Shown: positions 33,802 through 45,891, numbered from the stretch's first letter. The stretch is 64,000 bases of DNA from Proales similis (GCA_019059635.1 JAGVRJ010000005.1:744001-808000); one strand, 5' to 3'. Made by a program: numbers and translations. The notes: generated from the letters alone by a model not told the origin.

Positions 33802-36800
33802 ATGAACTCAGGCAGCTCGAGCGGCACAAACTTCAGAGTGCTTGGCGCACTGGTGCCGGCTGTGACCGGCTCGCTTGACCTCGACAAAGTGCGGCCAAAC
33901 TCACCGCAGACAGGCAGCAATGGCACTCGCGCGCCCATGCTTCAGCACACCAACTCGGCCGCGTTGCTCTCCTCTTTTCACGAGGAAAAGGTCTACAAAA
34001 AGGAGAAGCAAATCCTAACCGAGTTCGACACCAAAGCACGAGGTTAGTCTGAATTGCTTATTTACTTTACCGATTGAGAGCGAGACACACCGAAGCCTTT
34101 TTAATCTGCCGACCGAGCCTTGACTAGACTGGCCTATAGGTCGATTTGACCGCGCTGCCGCAGCAGGCTTCTTGTCGATTGTGTTTACATATTCGGCGAA
34201 TCAGGTTTAAGTCTTATTGTTTGAAAACGCAAATAGACAAATTCAGCCGCTTAGCTGCCTCATTCATGCAGCTTCCGCCGCTTCTAGTCAAGAGCTTGGC
34301 CCGGCCGCATCTATTAACCTGAGCCTCCATTTGCGCAACTTTTCGTGCGTAAAATCTACAACAATACGAAACAACTATAAATATGAGCAACATATTAGCC
34401 ACTCCAAGTCCAATCAACGCGAAAATTGCTGCCTAGACGGTCGCTCAAGCGCATCTGTTTGAGTCTGGCGCCAATTTGTATCAGAGTCAACCCTTGCGCC
34501 CTTTTTTGTTGGGCCACTTTGCCATGCAGCCAACACTATCGAGTCTTATTCGGTCTTTAATTGGCTAATTTGCATTTTTGCACTCTAACAATATGTTTGT
34601 GGACGATCGCTTGGCACGTTTGTCAGTCATCAAGTGATTTACGCGATTCGTTCGTTTGCTCTTTTCGAAGCCCAAGATTCAATTAGTGCGACGCCCGGGC
34701 CGGCCGGCCAGCTTGCATTAGGAAGCAACTATTTGCCTAAATCCAGTGTGTTTGCATTTGTTTCATTTGGCGGCGATTGAGAGCATAGACGATGGTGGTG
34801 GTGGTGGCGGCCACCACCACCACCATCGCAGGGATCGTAATCATGATGGCGATCATCTTGAGTAGTGCGGCGAATCGACGACGGCGTCAGACGAGATCGC
34901 CCGATCGATTTGCCAGCTGAATGCACTCTGCTATGCTCACAGTCGAGCAACTGGTGCGGTTGATTGTAAATAAAAGAAAAAACTGTGACGTCGCGGCCCT
35001 CTATTCGTTAGTCCACTTGGCCGCTTCGACCTGAATTTGGAGCATTATCGCTCGCCACACGATCGCTCGCCTCCGAGCGCATTTATAATTATTTGAAAAC
35101 CGCTAGACCGACCTCGACCAGCACAGCATGCATTCTGTCCGTCTTCAAAAATTCATTTGACGATTTCAACAAATACTTTTGCCTTCAGTTGCCGACATTG
35201 GCGAATTGTCGTCTTTATCGTGCATCGATTTAATACTCTACCGGTCACTTGTCCTTTTCCGTAGAGTCGAATAAAGCCCAAAGAAGAGAGAGGAGCTGAG
35301 TCTCTTCAGGTAGAGGTTGGTCGCGTCAACTATGCAAAGCCATGTCGGTCGGCAAAGAATGTCCGGTTAAAGCGCGAGACGACTTATCGGCTCAAGTAGC
35401 GAGAGCAAACTATTTGAGCGCGTCGATGCACTCAAATAGAACGTTCGCATTACGTCACAAGTCCTATTCGTTCATATCTGCCAAGCAAATGCTAAAAAGA
35501 TCTGGCCAAGCCAATAAGAGCCTAATGCCTTCGAGTAGCTTCTCAGCCAGCAGTGTTGCCAGGTCGACCTATATTAACGCGCCCAAGGCTAAATCAAGTC
35601 TCATTCTCGATCTACTCTCGCCCTCCAGTTTCTAAATTTCATTCTAAACGCCTTCTTTTCTGCAGACCTCAAAGTCCAGCTGAACGATGGCGTCAAGTGT
35701 CTGGAGCAGCGTCTGGACACGCAGATTTCAATTGTCTACGAAATGCAAGACTATTTCAAGAAGCGCGCCGAGGTCGAAATGCAGTATTCACGCGACCTCG
35801 ACAAGCTGGCCAAACAGCTTACCGAACGTCATAAATGTGATAAACGAAGGTCTGAACAACTCTAAATGACATGAGTCGCTGCCACAGCCATAAATATGAT
35901 TATTTTAGACGCGAAAACTGGCAGCTGCATTCGACTTATAAACTTTGGGAGTCGCTTGTGAGCGACACTCGTCATCATGCCAAATATCATCAGGTGGCCA
36001 GCGAAGTCTGCTCTAAATACGTGGCCGACAAATTCGACGATGTGATTGAGGACATGAGACGAGTGTTCAACAAAGTTGGTTCCCATTCTAATCTGATCTC
36101 TTTGCATTGCTTGCTTGATTTGATTTCCTTTCATCTTCAAGTGCAAGCTTGTGAGTCAGTCGACGCACGAAGAGATATTTCGCGTGGTCGGCGAGCTAAA
36201 CGCAGCCATGAAAACTTACCACGAGTACCAGAGCGAGAGTAAACAGGCCGAGACCAAACTCAAATACGTGCAGTCGCAGAAGCCAAAGTACGAGAAGCAA
36301 AAGAGCAAGAAGAAGCTGAAGCAGTTTGAAAAGCAGGTCGAAAAGGTTGGTTGTGCGACGCCGAGCCGTTCGAGTCACTTTTTCTAAATTAGAGCCCATT
36401 CAAGCGGCTTCAAAAGTACACCGAGACCAAAGTGAAAGCGTTCAAGGCTCGCAACGAGTACATCTTGAGCATCCACGCCGCGAACGCTTGTCTCGACAAG
36501 TACTGCAACGAAGACATTGGCGATCTGATCGACGTAAGCTCTCACCTTGGCGCATGCCGCTGATCGCAGTCTAATTGAAGCAATTTAAAGTGCATGGACT
36601 TTGGCGTTCATTCTTCAGTGGCCAAGTGTGTCTTCATCTACTTGTCCGCACTCGAGAACATAAAGAGATCGTGTCAAATCAGCGTGGACAATCTGAGCCG
36701 CAACGTGGGCGATCTGGACGCCAGCAGTGACAAGTCGGCCTATTTGGAGCAGTTTGCGTCTGTGTTCAAAATTGGCAAGCGATTTCAGTTCGAACCGCAC

Positions 36801-39800
36801 AAGGGCGACGAAGTATCGCAAGTGAACGCGCAATCGCTGATCAGATACGAAATGCAAAAGAGATTCGACCAACTGGACGCTCGACTGAAAACCCTCAAGA
36901 CAGAGAACGACGAAATATTCAAAACGATCGAGGCGACGGAGAAAACCCTTCTCGACTATTTCGACTTGAAGAACTGCGATGTGAGCGATCTATTTCGCGA
37001 CCTTCATCTGCCCAATCACCACATGACGCCGGCCAAGAGGAGCAAGCGGATCGAAGTAGAAGACTACTACGTTCAAAAAGTGCACCAATACATGATAAGC
37101 AGTAATTTGATCGCTCGTTTGGAGTCGAGACACGGCCTGATGCAGAAAGCGCTTAACGGATGCATGAACACGACTGACAGGTCGTTAGACAACCTTGAGC
37201 TCATCAAAGAGCAGCAGCAGAAGAAAAAGATTGGCAAGGCGCCCCTGATCGGGCAGCCACGTCTATTCGGCGGCCGTCTTATCGAGTACATTAGTGTGAC
37301 CAAGCAAGAAATACCGCCGATAATAACCAGCTGCATAAAGGCCATCAATCGCCTAGGCCTGCACAACCAGGGCATATTCCGCATACCGGGCTCTCAACTC
37401 GAGGTCAATCAGTTCAAAGAAATGTTCGAGAAGGGAGAAGATCCTCTGGTGGACGTGAATCCACGTGAGATGAACTCAGTGGCCGGCGTGCTCAAGCTTT
37501 ACTTGCGCGAACTCAAAGAGCCGCTGTTTGGCAAAGATGTCTACGACTCTTTTCTTAACGCAGTGAGATGTAGTGGCGCGCAAACGGACACCGGCGGCGG
37601 CGGTGGCGAATGCACCGAGGCCGACAAAGTGGAAAACATCAGAAAGGCTATGAACGCCATCTCCAAGCCGGTCTATGTCGTGCTTCGCTATCTATTCGCT
37701 TTTTTCAATCACCTGAGCGAGTTCAAAGACGAGAACATGATGGACGCTTACAACATCGCCGTCTGTCTGGCGCCCACTCTGATACCGGTTCCCGAAGATC
37801 GAAAAGACCACGTCAACCATCAGACCGACACAATCGAGCTCGTCAAGCTCATGATTCAGCACAGCGAGGCAATATTCTCTCGCGATTGCGACGGGCCTAC
37901 CTACGAAAAGTTTGAAAGGTAAAATTCAGCCCTATTCCTCCTTTTTCAACAAGAGCAGGTTTTCATTTCTTGCCAAAATCAAGCGAAATCGACGATGACC
38001 TCGACGAGACGGACGAAGACGAAGACGACGAGTCTGAGAAGCAGTTCATGCGGAACATGTCTGACGACGGTAAGTCTTTGCTTGTTGGTTGTAGCTCTCG
38101 TAGTCACTTAGAGGCGTTAGGCAGTCGAGAGTGATCTAGCATGACGATGCAGGCAGTTTTCTTTCATTTAAGCCCCCCCTCTAAATTCAGTGTAGAGTGT
38201 GAACTCATCCAAATTTGAAATTTCAAATTCATAGCCAACAGTCTGGTCGATATGCCTTCGCCGAGCATAAAAATAACCGACACGTCTGGAGATTTGACAT
38301 CTCCGAGTGCAGCGGGCGTCAATTTCAATCGTCATAGCACACATTCTCACAGGCGGTGCAAAAGTCGTCTTGAATCTGAGCTTGGAGGTGTCTATCGCGG
38401 CGGCGCAGGTGATTCGAGCGGATCCAGACGCCGCTTGTCTACCTCTTCATCGCTGTCCGCATTTGCCTCGCGCAGTATGACCTCTTCGTCATCCAATTTG
38501 AACTCATCGACTTGCTCGCCTTTGGCTTCACCGACCCAACAAACGACTGCAATCGACTTGGAGTTGTGTAAACGAGTTGAAGAGGCATCGCTAGAAACCA
38601 ATGTTTAGACTCAGTTGACGCATGGCCGTCTTCGTTTTTCAGTTTCATTTTTCGTCCCCCAATTTTCGCCCTAATTCGCGTCTCTCTTGAGGTTCTCGTT
38701 CATTTTTTTGGGTAATTCAAGTGTGCCATTCTAACCAAGCATCAGTTGAAAATCTTGCTTGTTTGCAGTCTTAGCGACCGATTGTATGCTCGCCCTAGTA
38801 CTAACTTGTTTGAAATTACATTATTCTTGAACTTTGCTCTAATCGATTCTAATTGTTGATTTCGACTCGCAGAACTCTACACAGTCGAAGCGATCGCTCT
38901 TCACGACTACAAAGCTCGAAGTGATAAAGAGCTTTCGTTCAAAAAGGGCTCCATACTGGCGATCCGAGGTCAATTGTCTGCAGACTGGTGGCAAGGTACC
39001 TTAGGCTCGCCATCGCTTACAGCCAACACAAGCACCCCGAAACTCATACCAGACAAATACATTGCGCTGAGATCGTCGACGAAGCGAACGCGCAAAGGGT
39101 CCACATCCACACCATCAAACACATCTATGCAATCGCCGGGCACTTTTGCTGCCTCGCCAAGACACCGATTCAATTTGCCCAACGGCCGAGAGAACAGTGC
39201 TGAAATCGAGGCCAGAAAAGCAACAAACGAGTTAAATCGGGTAAAAGAGAGCGACATAATCGATGACGGAGAAAGCATCAAGTCTCCTCTCTACATGAAC
39301 CATTCGGGCAGCAGTAAGATGCGTTCACCGTCTATAAACTACCAGCTGAACAAGAGTTTGGCCATGAGCAACAAGCGCAATTCGTCGGCGAGCTCGCAAT
39401 TTCTCAACGGCAGCACTCCCGAGTCAGATCGAACTGCATCTGACCAGGCCAGAAGCATCGAAAACATATTGTTCGGAGCTCGGTCTGGGTTTGACCGCAA
39501 AAATTCCCAACGAATGCATCAGATTGAAGACGCGCTGGCGTCAGTTCTGGACGATATGAAGCAGCTAGATTTCAACAGCAGCTTGTCGAATAGCCCTCGC
39601 ACTCCGCATTCGAACTCGTCGTTGTTTAACTCTTCGTCTCCTGCCTCTGGCACTGCCAACTTGCGGCTATTCAGCGGAAGCCAAACACTAAAGAGGGAGT
39701 TCACTCGCTCGAATACGAACCGCAGCAGTCTCATAAGGCGAACTGACTTCTCTCTGATAAATAGAAATGAGACTAACAAGAGCAGTAAACGGCCCGATTT

Positions 39801-40452
39801 GGTATTAGACTTGCCGACCACTAATCTGCTGATAAAATCGCCGAAAACAAGCACCCTGCACTCTGAGTTGATCAGATTAAAATCAGTTGAGCACTCATCG
39901 TCTTCCTCTACGTCGTCGGCTAGCTCCAACGAGTGCAAAACGAAGAACGGTGCTCACCTTTACTGCTCGTCGACCTCGTCTACAGAGTCGAATATTTCGA
40001 TGAGAAAGAGAAGTGCAAGCGACGACCAGCTAGTTGACGAAAGTGACAACACCAGCAATCCTGACTCATCCAGCCTTAATCTGGCCAAGCCTTCCAAGTC
40101 AAATGAACGCCCGAAAATTGTAGAGAACGAAAACTGCGAGCCTAGTATGCTGGATGGTGGATGCGATTTATCATCGACTAAGAACATGACAGAAGCGGGC
40201 AGTCGAAGTGAAGATGGCAACAAGTCGAACGGGGACTATTCGACCCTGCCCAAAGAGGCAAAACGGGTGCCGCCTCCACTGCCACGCAAGCCGGACAAGT
40301 CAGAAGAGATTCTACGCAAACTGGGCAAATCGCCAACACTGAACGAGTCGATGTCTTCCACTTCTTCGTCGGTTAGCAACAGCTCGCCCAGCAGTCCCAA
40401 GTCGTGCAATCTGTCAATTCGACTGACAAACAGTAAAGCAACTGACGTGTAA
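33802..40452 (+). CDS. SRGAP: Slit-robo Rho GTPase-activating protein (F-BAR, RhoGAP, SH3)
   Basis: Exons 33802-34042, 35666-35849, 35909-36074, 36142-36345, 36393-36533, 36591-37918, 37984-38069, optional cassette 38235-38408, and 38873-40452. With the cassette this closes to 1367 residues. The F-BAR domain spans exons 2-6 (FKKRAEVEMQYSRDLDKLAKQL; YKLWESLVSDTRHHAKYHQVASEV). The RhoGAP domain carries the arginine finger in GIFRIPGS and the signature LKLYLRELKEPL. The SH3 domain starts ELYTVEAIALHDYKARSDKELSF and continues DWWQG...LIPDKYI. The Ser-rich tail has VPPPLPRKP and ends ATDV. Role: F-BAR membrane remodelling with Rac/Cdc42 inactivation downstream of Robo in neurite and cell migration. 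Intron 1 is 1.6 kb. An alternative end is annotated separately. Confidence 0.9.
34043..35665 (+). other. srGAP intron 1, with an open frame and a perfect palindrome
   Basis: By far the longest intron in the gene. It contains an inverted repeat at 34791-34827 and a Ser/Lys-rich open frame, 35342-35635 (97 codons from an ATG), ending 31 bp before exon 2. That frame could be an alternative first exon, but its only phase-compatible donor would leave an intron of under 40 nt, so I do not call it a gene. Confidence 0.4.
34791..34827. repeat. Perfect GGT/ACC palindrome in srGAP intron 1
   Basis: Two 18-bp arms, (GATGGTGGT... and its exact complement), separated by one base. The arms are GGT trinucleotide repeats, so this is a repeat-based cruciform-prone site. 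Confidence 0.95.
38235..38608 (+). other. SRGAP: srGAP alternative terminal exon lacking the SH3 domain
   Basis: Enters in phase from exon 7 (acceptor ATAG). If the internal donor at 38409 (GCAG/GTGATT) is ignored, translation runs on through a Ser-rich segment to a stop at 38606-38608, ending ETNV. This would give a protein with F-BAR and RhoGAP but no SH3. If the donor is used, the exon is a 174-nt in-frame cassette. I see no AATAAA shortly after the stop, which weakens the terminal-exon reading. Confidence 0.45.
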
Positions 40453-40795
40453 AATGGTCAAACAACTCCCATCTACTCTCAGACTACTTTCCGACTTGCC
40501 ACCTCTACAGAGGTACGAAACAATCACAAATGCAGAATTGTACTTGTTGGTCAAATTAATGAATTAGCACTCGGATTTGCTGTTGAGTACATCGGTGCTG
40601 TTTAATTAATTGTTTTTCTTTTCATACTCCTTTTCGTGTTCTAATTTTATCTACAAATGCCCAAGAAACGCTTGGTTTCTTACATTGTTTCAGTCTATAA
40701 ACGAGTTAAACTCTCAAATGTCAATTTATAGAAAAGAGCCCACAAAACCGGCTCTTCGGAGGGGAAGATGAAAGAAAAAGTGTGATTAAACATTC

Positions 40796-41161
40796 TCAAA
40801 CATATTTGACACGTTTGCAGGCGACTAAAAACTGACTGGCGTTTGTGGGGTGCTGGAGACCAATCGGTCCCATCTCGCAGTCGGCACAGGCAAGGTACTT
40901 CCTTCCATTCACGGCATGAGTGAAGCCGACATTTTCGAACGTAAACATGTCGTTTACACACCAGAACTGATCACAGTCTTCCATTTGAATCTGATCGGCC
41001 AGCTCCTTGCGTTGCCTCATCAATGGAACTTGCAGCGGTGGCGCAAAGTTCTCGAGCGATGCCGAATGGGCGAGCAGGATCACCGAGTTGCAGAACTGGC
41101 AGACCATTTTCTGGCCGTTCGGACTCGTATGCGCAATTTCTTCAGAACATTCGGCGCTCAT
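40796..41161 (-). CDS. RABIF: RABIF/Mss4, Rab-interacting chaperone
   Basis: A single exon of 121 residues, starting MSAECSEEIAHTS (the open frame extends upstream without homology). Two zinc-binding pairs, CQFC (near residue 20) and CADC (near 95), and the block DMFTFENVGFTHAV...LACADCEMGPIG match vertebrate Mss4 closely in order, spacing and length (123 in human). Role: holds nucleotide-free exocytic Rab GTPases as a stabilising chaperone/weak GEF. The ATG lies only about 120 bp beyond the DDX54 stop on the same strand. Confidence 0.92.
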   Translation of the reverse strand: MSAECSEEIAHTSPNGQKMVCQFCNSVILLAHSASLENFAPPLQVPLMRQRKELADQIQMEDCDQFWCVNDMFTFENVGFTHAVNGRKYLACADCEMGPIGLQHPTNASQFLVACKRVKYV

Positions 41162-41279
41162 CTCAAACTCAATTCTCTTTAACCAGACTCTGCCAATCGG
41201 TGCAACAGGAGCGACCTTTCGCAGGGTAAGTTGCGACTCAAAAACAACGAACAAAACAAGCAACCGACTCGGTGAGACT

Positions 41280-41285
41280 TTTATT
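41280..41285 (-). terminator. Poly(A) signal AATAAA overlapping the DDX54 stop codon
   Basis: On the minus strand the final Lys codon, the TAA stop (41283-41281) and the next base form AATAAA. With the RABIF start about 120 bp further on, a short DDX54 3' UTR is expected. Confidence 0.55.
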
Positions 41286-44200
41286 TTGGCTTTCGCTTCT
41301 TGCCTCTTTCGGCTTTTCGTTTTGACTGGAATTTTTGAATTTTGCGCTTCCTTTCACGCTCCTTGATTATCTGGTCGGTGTTGCGCAAGCCAATCTTTCT
41401 ACCACCGCCGCCGCCGCCCTTTTTAGGCTGCTCATTCTTCTCCATCTTTTTGGATCCTCTCGTCTTGCCGGACCCTTGTTCGAAACGTTTCACGCCTCGT
41501 TTGCCGTTCGACTTGAACTTGTGACTTCCGAAATATTTGTTTTCTTTTCGGCTCAAGCATTACTACTTAAAGCAGCTCGGGAGAAAAATTCTTTGCAATT
41601 ACCGACAAGAGTTGAGCCAAAGAACTTTTTGCCCTTGTTGGATGCTCGCTGCTCTTCGCCGTCGCGGTTGTGCAGTTTGTCTTTGTTTGTTTTCAGCCAC
41701 TTGGCATAGCTGTCTGTCTTGTACGAGGCGTTTATGTAGTTGCCGCTCTCTGTTTTTATCTTTTTGCTCTTTTCCATTTCGCTCTGGGCGCTCACGAATT
41801 TCTTCTTTTTTCGGTCCCATTTCGTTTTCTGCATGTTTCGTCTTATTTCCTTTTCGTCGTCGGCGATCATGTCCAGTGTGGCGTCTTTCATTTCTCGATT
41901 AAAGTTTCCGTTTATGCCAAGTCTATTCAGACGTTTGTTAAATACAAGAAGGCAAAATCGAAATTTAATTTTTTTTTCCAACTCACTGCTTCTCGGTCTC
42001 GTAGCCTTTCGGTTTGTAGGGAATAAAGTGCTCGTGGTCGATAATCGACTGGCGGCGTTTTTTCTTCCGACTTGGCTCTGACGCGTCTGAACCATTTCGT
42101 TTCGTGTTCGGCTCTTGACGATCGTCATCTCCATTCTTGATCGTCACCACAAGGTCGTCGAATTCAATTTGACTCGAATCTTTGTTTTGTTCAATTCCAA
42201 GACCATTCTGCTCGTCAGCGTCGTTGTCGTCGCCGCTGTCGTTCTCTCTTTCCTTCCGCTTGAACACGTCCGTCTGCACAGTGCACAATGTCTTTTGAAA
42301 CATAGACGCACTCTCGCGGGCCAGATCTTTGCTTTGAAACTTTTCGACAATGCGCTCATGGCAGGCCCGTTTCTTTCTCATCACCAATGCGCTCGACTGT
42401 GAGTTGTTTGTTTTGTTTATTTCAAATATTGTCTTCGACACCAAACGTAAATAGTCAAACGAATATTCAAGCTCTCTCGCTCTAACCTACCGATTTGGTG
42501 CGAAAATTTCTCAATTTTTCCAGCAGATTTTGTTGAGTATCGTATGAGGTTCGCAGTTCACTATCAGACGCTTTAACCATTCGTTTAGAGAAAAGAGTTC
42601 AAGTGGCGATTGTCAAATCGATTTACCCAGGAGCGGATGGACTGGAATCACTGGATAGAGAAGGCGGATGTTTTTGGCTGCTTTCACACTCGCCGATTCG
42701 GACAAAGGCCTAGACTTGAGATACTGCTTGTACGCTTTTTCTTGCACTTCAAATTGACTTTTCTGCAGACGAATAAGGCTTGAAAATTAATCTGAAATCA
42801 CCGTGCAAAAAACTGACCAGTTCGATTTTGGCTTCAAGTATCGAGTCGATGATTTCCTTTTCAACGTCGACCACTGGCTGTGGAACGGAGCCGAACACAT
42901 CAATCCAGTCTTGTTGAACAGTTGAGAGATTTGAGTTTTCAGTCTGTAGACACGAGCCGCTTACCGTCCGGATCAGAGTTGTCGCTCGCGAACTTGATTT
43001 GTTTGGCCAGAAACTCGTGAAGTTCATGCAGATAAGGAATCTCATCGTCGCTTATCAATGAAATCGCTTTGCCTGTCTCACCAGCACGCGCCACTCTGCC
43101 GACGCGATGCACAAACAGCTTGGCTTTGGCCGGAAAGTTGACGTTTATTACATTGTTCAGCTTGGGAATGTCGATACCGCGAGCGGCCACGTCAGTGACG
43201 ATCATCACGGCCGCCCTCTTTGTTTGAAATTTGGAAATGTTCAGCTGTCTGGCGGCCTGGTCCAAACTTGAGTAAACATATGCCACTTGATAGTCGAGTT
43301 CTTCCAAGAGCTGCTTGAGAAACTCAACGTGATGCTTGGTGGAGACGAATATCAGCGTCTGCTCCATATTTTTCAGTTCTTGCTCGTCCTCAATATCCGC
43401 CGGATTCTTCTCCACTTTTAACACGTTTTTGAGCAAATGCAGCACAACGGCTAGTTTGTCAGACGCGCGGCAGCTTAAAAACGCCATCTGCAGCTTGTCG
43501 CTCAGTTTGCTCTCGACATCCAGTCGAATCAGAACAGGATCTTGGAGGCCAGCTCTGGCAAAGTCGACAAGAGACTGAGGCAAAGTGGCGCTGAACAACA
43601 GCGTTTGCCGATTGTCTACAGGCAGCTTGCTCAGAATCTCGTTGAGCTGCTCTTTGAAGCCCATTTCGAAAAGCCTACAGCAACGTTTAGTTTGCTTTTC
43701 CCAATCTTTTCTTATGATTCAGTTCGTTCACTCACCGATCTGCTTCGTCGAACACGACATACTCGACTGAATTGAGTTTAAGATTCATTTCTATGCAAAT
43801 GTGTAGGAATCGTCCCGGAGTCGCGATTATTCTTCAAATGAACGGAGATCAATCGTTGGGTTTTTCGATTTGTTTCGGCTCGCTTACATGTCTGGCTTTT
43901 CGTGCATCACTTCAAATTGATCTTCGATTCTTAAAGAATTGAATGGAATGTTTAAAATCGTTGGCTCCTTCTCTAAGATCACAAGCAAACCACGACTTAC
44001 TTGTCACCGCCGAGTATGACGGCCGCTTTGAAATCCATGTATCTGCCAAACTGTTTCAGTTTAGGTCGGTTTGAGATTATTGCTCAATCAGAACCAATGA
44101 AGTTGGAATATACCTGTTTGGCGAATTTGAAAGTCTGCAAGGCAAGCTCTCTGGTCGGTGACATGATGAGTGCACGAGGCCCAGCTCCTCTGGCTTTCTG

Positions 44201-44510
44201 GACGTTCTTTTCCAAACACTGCAGCATGGGCAGCAGGAAAGCGGCGGTCTTTCCGCTGCCTGTTCGGGCCATGGCCACCACGTCTTTGCCTGACAATATC
44301 TGTGGAATCGCCTTGCGCTGAATGGGTGTCGGCTGCTTGTAGCCACTGTTTAGTATGCTTTTCAAAATTTTCCACGAAAGACCTTCGCATCGAAGCGAGT
44401 CAGGCGAATAGGAAATTGACCGAATCAAGCCGGAACTTACCCATGGCCTGAAAGCCGCCCGATTTTAGTTTAAGGCTTCGGCCGGTCTTGAGTTTGCCTT
44501 CCTCTTCCAT
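41281..44510 (-). CDS. DDX54: DDX54/Dbp10 DEAD-box helicase
   Basis: Twelve exons (minus strand): 44510-44441, 44382-44114, 44050-44001, 43929-43888, 43831-43736, 43674-42965, 42909-42818, 42762-42627, 42570-42491, 42432-41987, 41922-41603 and 41543-41281. All phases close, giving 857 residues (human 881). Helicase motifs: ARTGSGKT (about 62-69), [17 protein letters not shown] (about 172), SATLP (about 204) and [10 protein letters not shown] (about 366). The C-terminal Dbp10 domain is clear: [16 protein letters not shown]...[32 protein letters not shown] and [15 protein letters not shown]. The end is Lys/Arg/Gly-rich. Role: nucleolar helicase in 60S ribosomal subunit assembly. The exon 11/12 junction has alternative in-frame solutions. 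Confidence 0.9.
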
Positions 44511-44571
44511 TATCTAATTCGACTCAAATTTGTCAAATATGTTGAGACTGGGAAGAAAAGAATAGAAAACC

Positions 44572-44600
44572 CGCGCGCGCGCGCACACACACACACACAC
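44572..44600. repeat. Alternating CG/CA dinucleotide tract
   Basis: A run of alternating pyrimidine-purine steps, CG units passing directly into CA units, 29 bp long, about 60 bp upstream of the DDX54 start codon. Such runs favour Z-DNA. It sits in the divergent DDX54/UQCRH promoter region (44511-45101), which holds no other supported feature. Confidence 0.85.
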
Positions 44601-45101
44601 CAACACGATGAGCACGGTCAATTCAAATGAGAATAAATTTAAAGCAAATATCTGTTCACATCAAGCTGATTGAGTCAAATCAAACCTGAATTAAATTCAT
44701 TCGAGTCGGCCGCAGATTTTCTCATCAGTCTTGACCAGATTCAGACCCAATTTGATCTCTTCTCGATCGCTGGTCCGCTCTTCCGGCTAAGAAGCAGTCG
44801 TGAGATAGACAGCAACGAGAGCTCGAGTCAAGTGATTAAAGCTGAATGGAATCTTAAATTAGTTTTGCAACCAGCGCCTACTTGCTCAACAGGCGCTGCA
44901 TTATATTAACGCGTTTCTAGCTTGCATACTCTCTTCGGATTTATGTAAGGCAAGCGAAGCTTGTTGTACGAGCAGGATAGCGTGAGCCAGCACTAGTCGA
45001 GCAACCGCAGCTTCAAGCAGCCTTTCAACCCGCTGTCCGTTTAGTTTTAGATACTTCGCTGTGATTTTAGCCACCATCTGATTTACACGTGAACTGTCAA
45101 C

Positions 45102-45449
45102 ATGTCCGACGAAGTAGTTGTATGTGCATTTTCGCTTCTCTATTCTCAAAATTTTCCTCGTTGCTCATTTGACTCGACTGAAAAGGATCCAGCGATTGCC
45201 ATTCGCGAGCGATGTGCAAACGAGCCGATCGCCAGACAACTCAAAGCAAAACTCGACGAATGCACCCAGCGAGTGCAGTCCGGCAAGGCACCGAATGAGA
45301 GCTGCCAGCAAGAGCTTTTCGACTTTTTGAAATACGTGGACAAATGCGTAAGTGTTCGGTTGACCTTGAAATTCTCTAAAGTCTCCTCATTCCATTTGTG
45401 GCTTTTGTCGATCTAGGCCGCTCCGAAACTGTTCGCCGCACTTAAATAA
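45102..45449 (+). CDS. UQCRH: Cytochrome bc1 complex hinge protein (subunit 6)
   Basis: Exons 45102-45119, 45186-45347 and 45417-45449 give 70 residues. The fold-defining cysteines sit in RERC, DEC, ESC and DKC, spaced as the two disulfide pairs of the mitochondrial hinge protein (CHCH-like). The segment QELFDFLKYVDKC...KLFAALK matches the conserved C-terminus. Role: intermembrane-space subunit of complex III that helps cytochrome c docking next to cytochrome c1. The usual Glu-rich N-terminal stretch is missing: only MSDEVV precedes the conserved DPAIAIRERC. Confidence 0.87.
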
Positions 45450-45770
45450 CTCTTTGTGTTGGTCGTCTGACTCTTTCTTTCGCTGTCTCTTTTCTCTCTC
45501 TCTCTCCCGATGATCCGTTAGCCAATCATACAATCGTCAGCCAAACCGGACCAACTTACAACAAACCTTGTACCCGTCTAACAAATAGCAAAGTTCACTT
45601 CAACCTTTCTGAAAAATGGTCAATATCATCGGCACAAAATAAACGGCAAAAAAAAGAGAAATAAATTGAAGAATTTCGAGCAAGCTAGTAAATAATTAAG
45701 AGAGAGCAAGATAGAAAAGAAAAAGAGTCCAAGTTGAAAGAGTGGATGAACGCTCAGTCTGAACAACAAG

Positions 45771-45776
45771 AATAAA
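45771..45776 (+). terminator. Poly(A) signal of UQCRH
   Basis: AATAAA about 320 nt after the UQCRH stop and about 115 nt before the NSMCE2 start codon on the same strand. Confidence 0.5.
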
Positions 45777-45891
45777 ACTAGAACATGAACAAAGTCTATT
45801 TGGCGACAAGATTTTTATTAGCGGAGTGAGTTATGAGAAATTCGACGCGCCTTTCTTTTTCATTCGCGATTCATTTAAAGTCGATTAAGAA

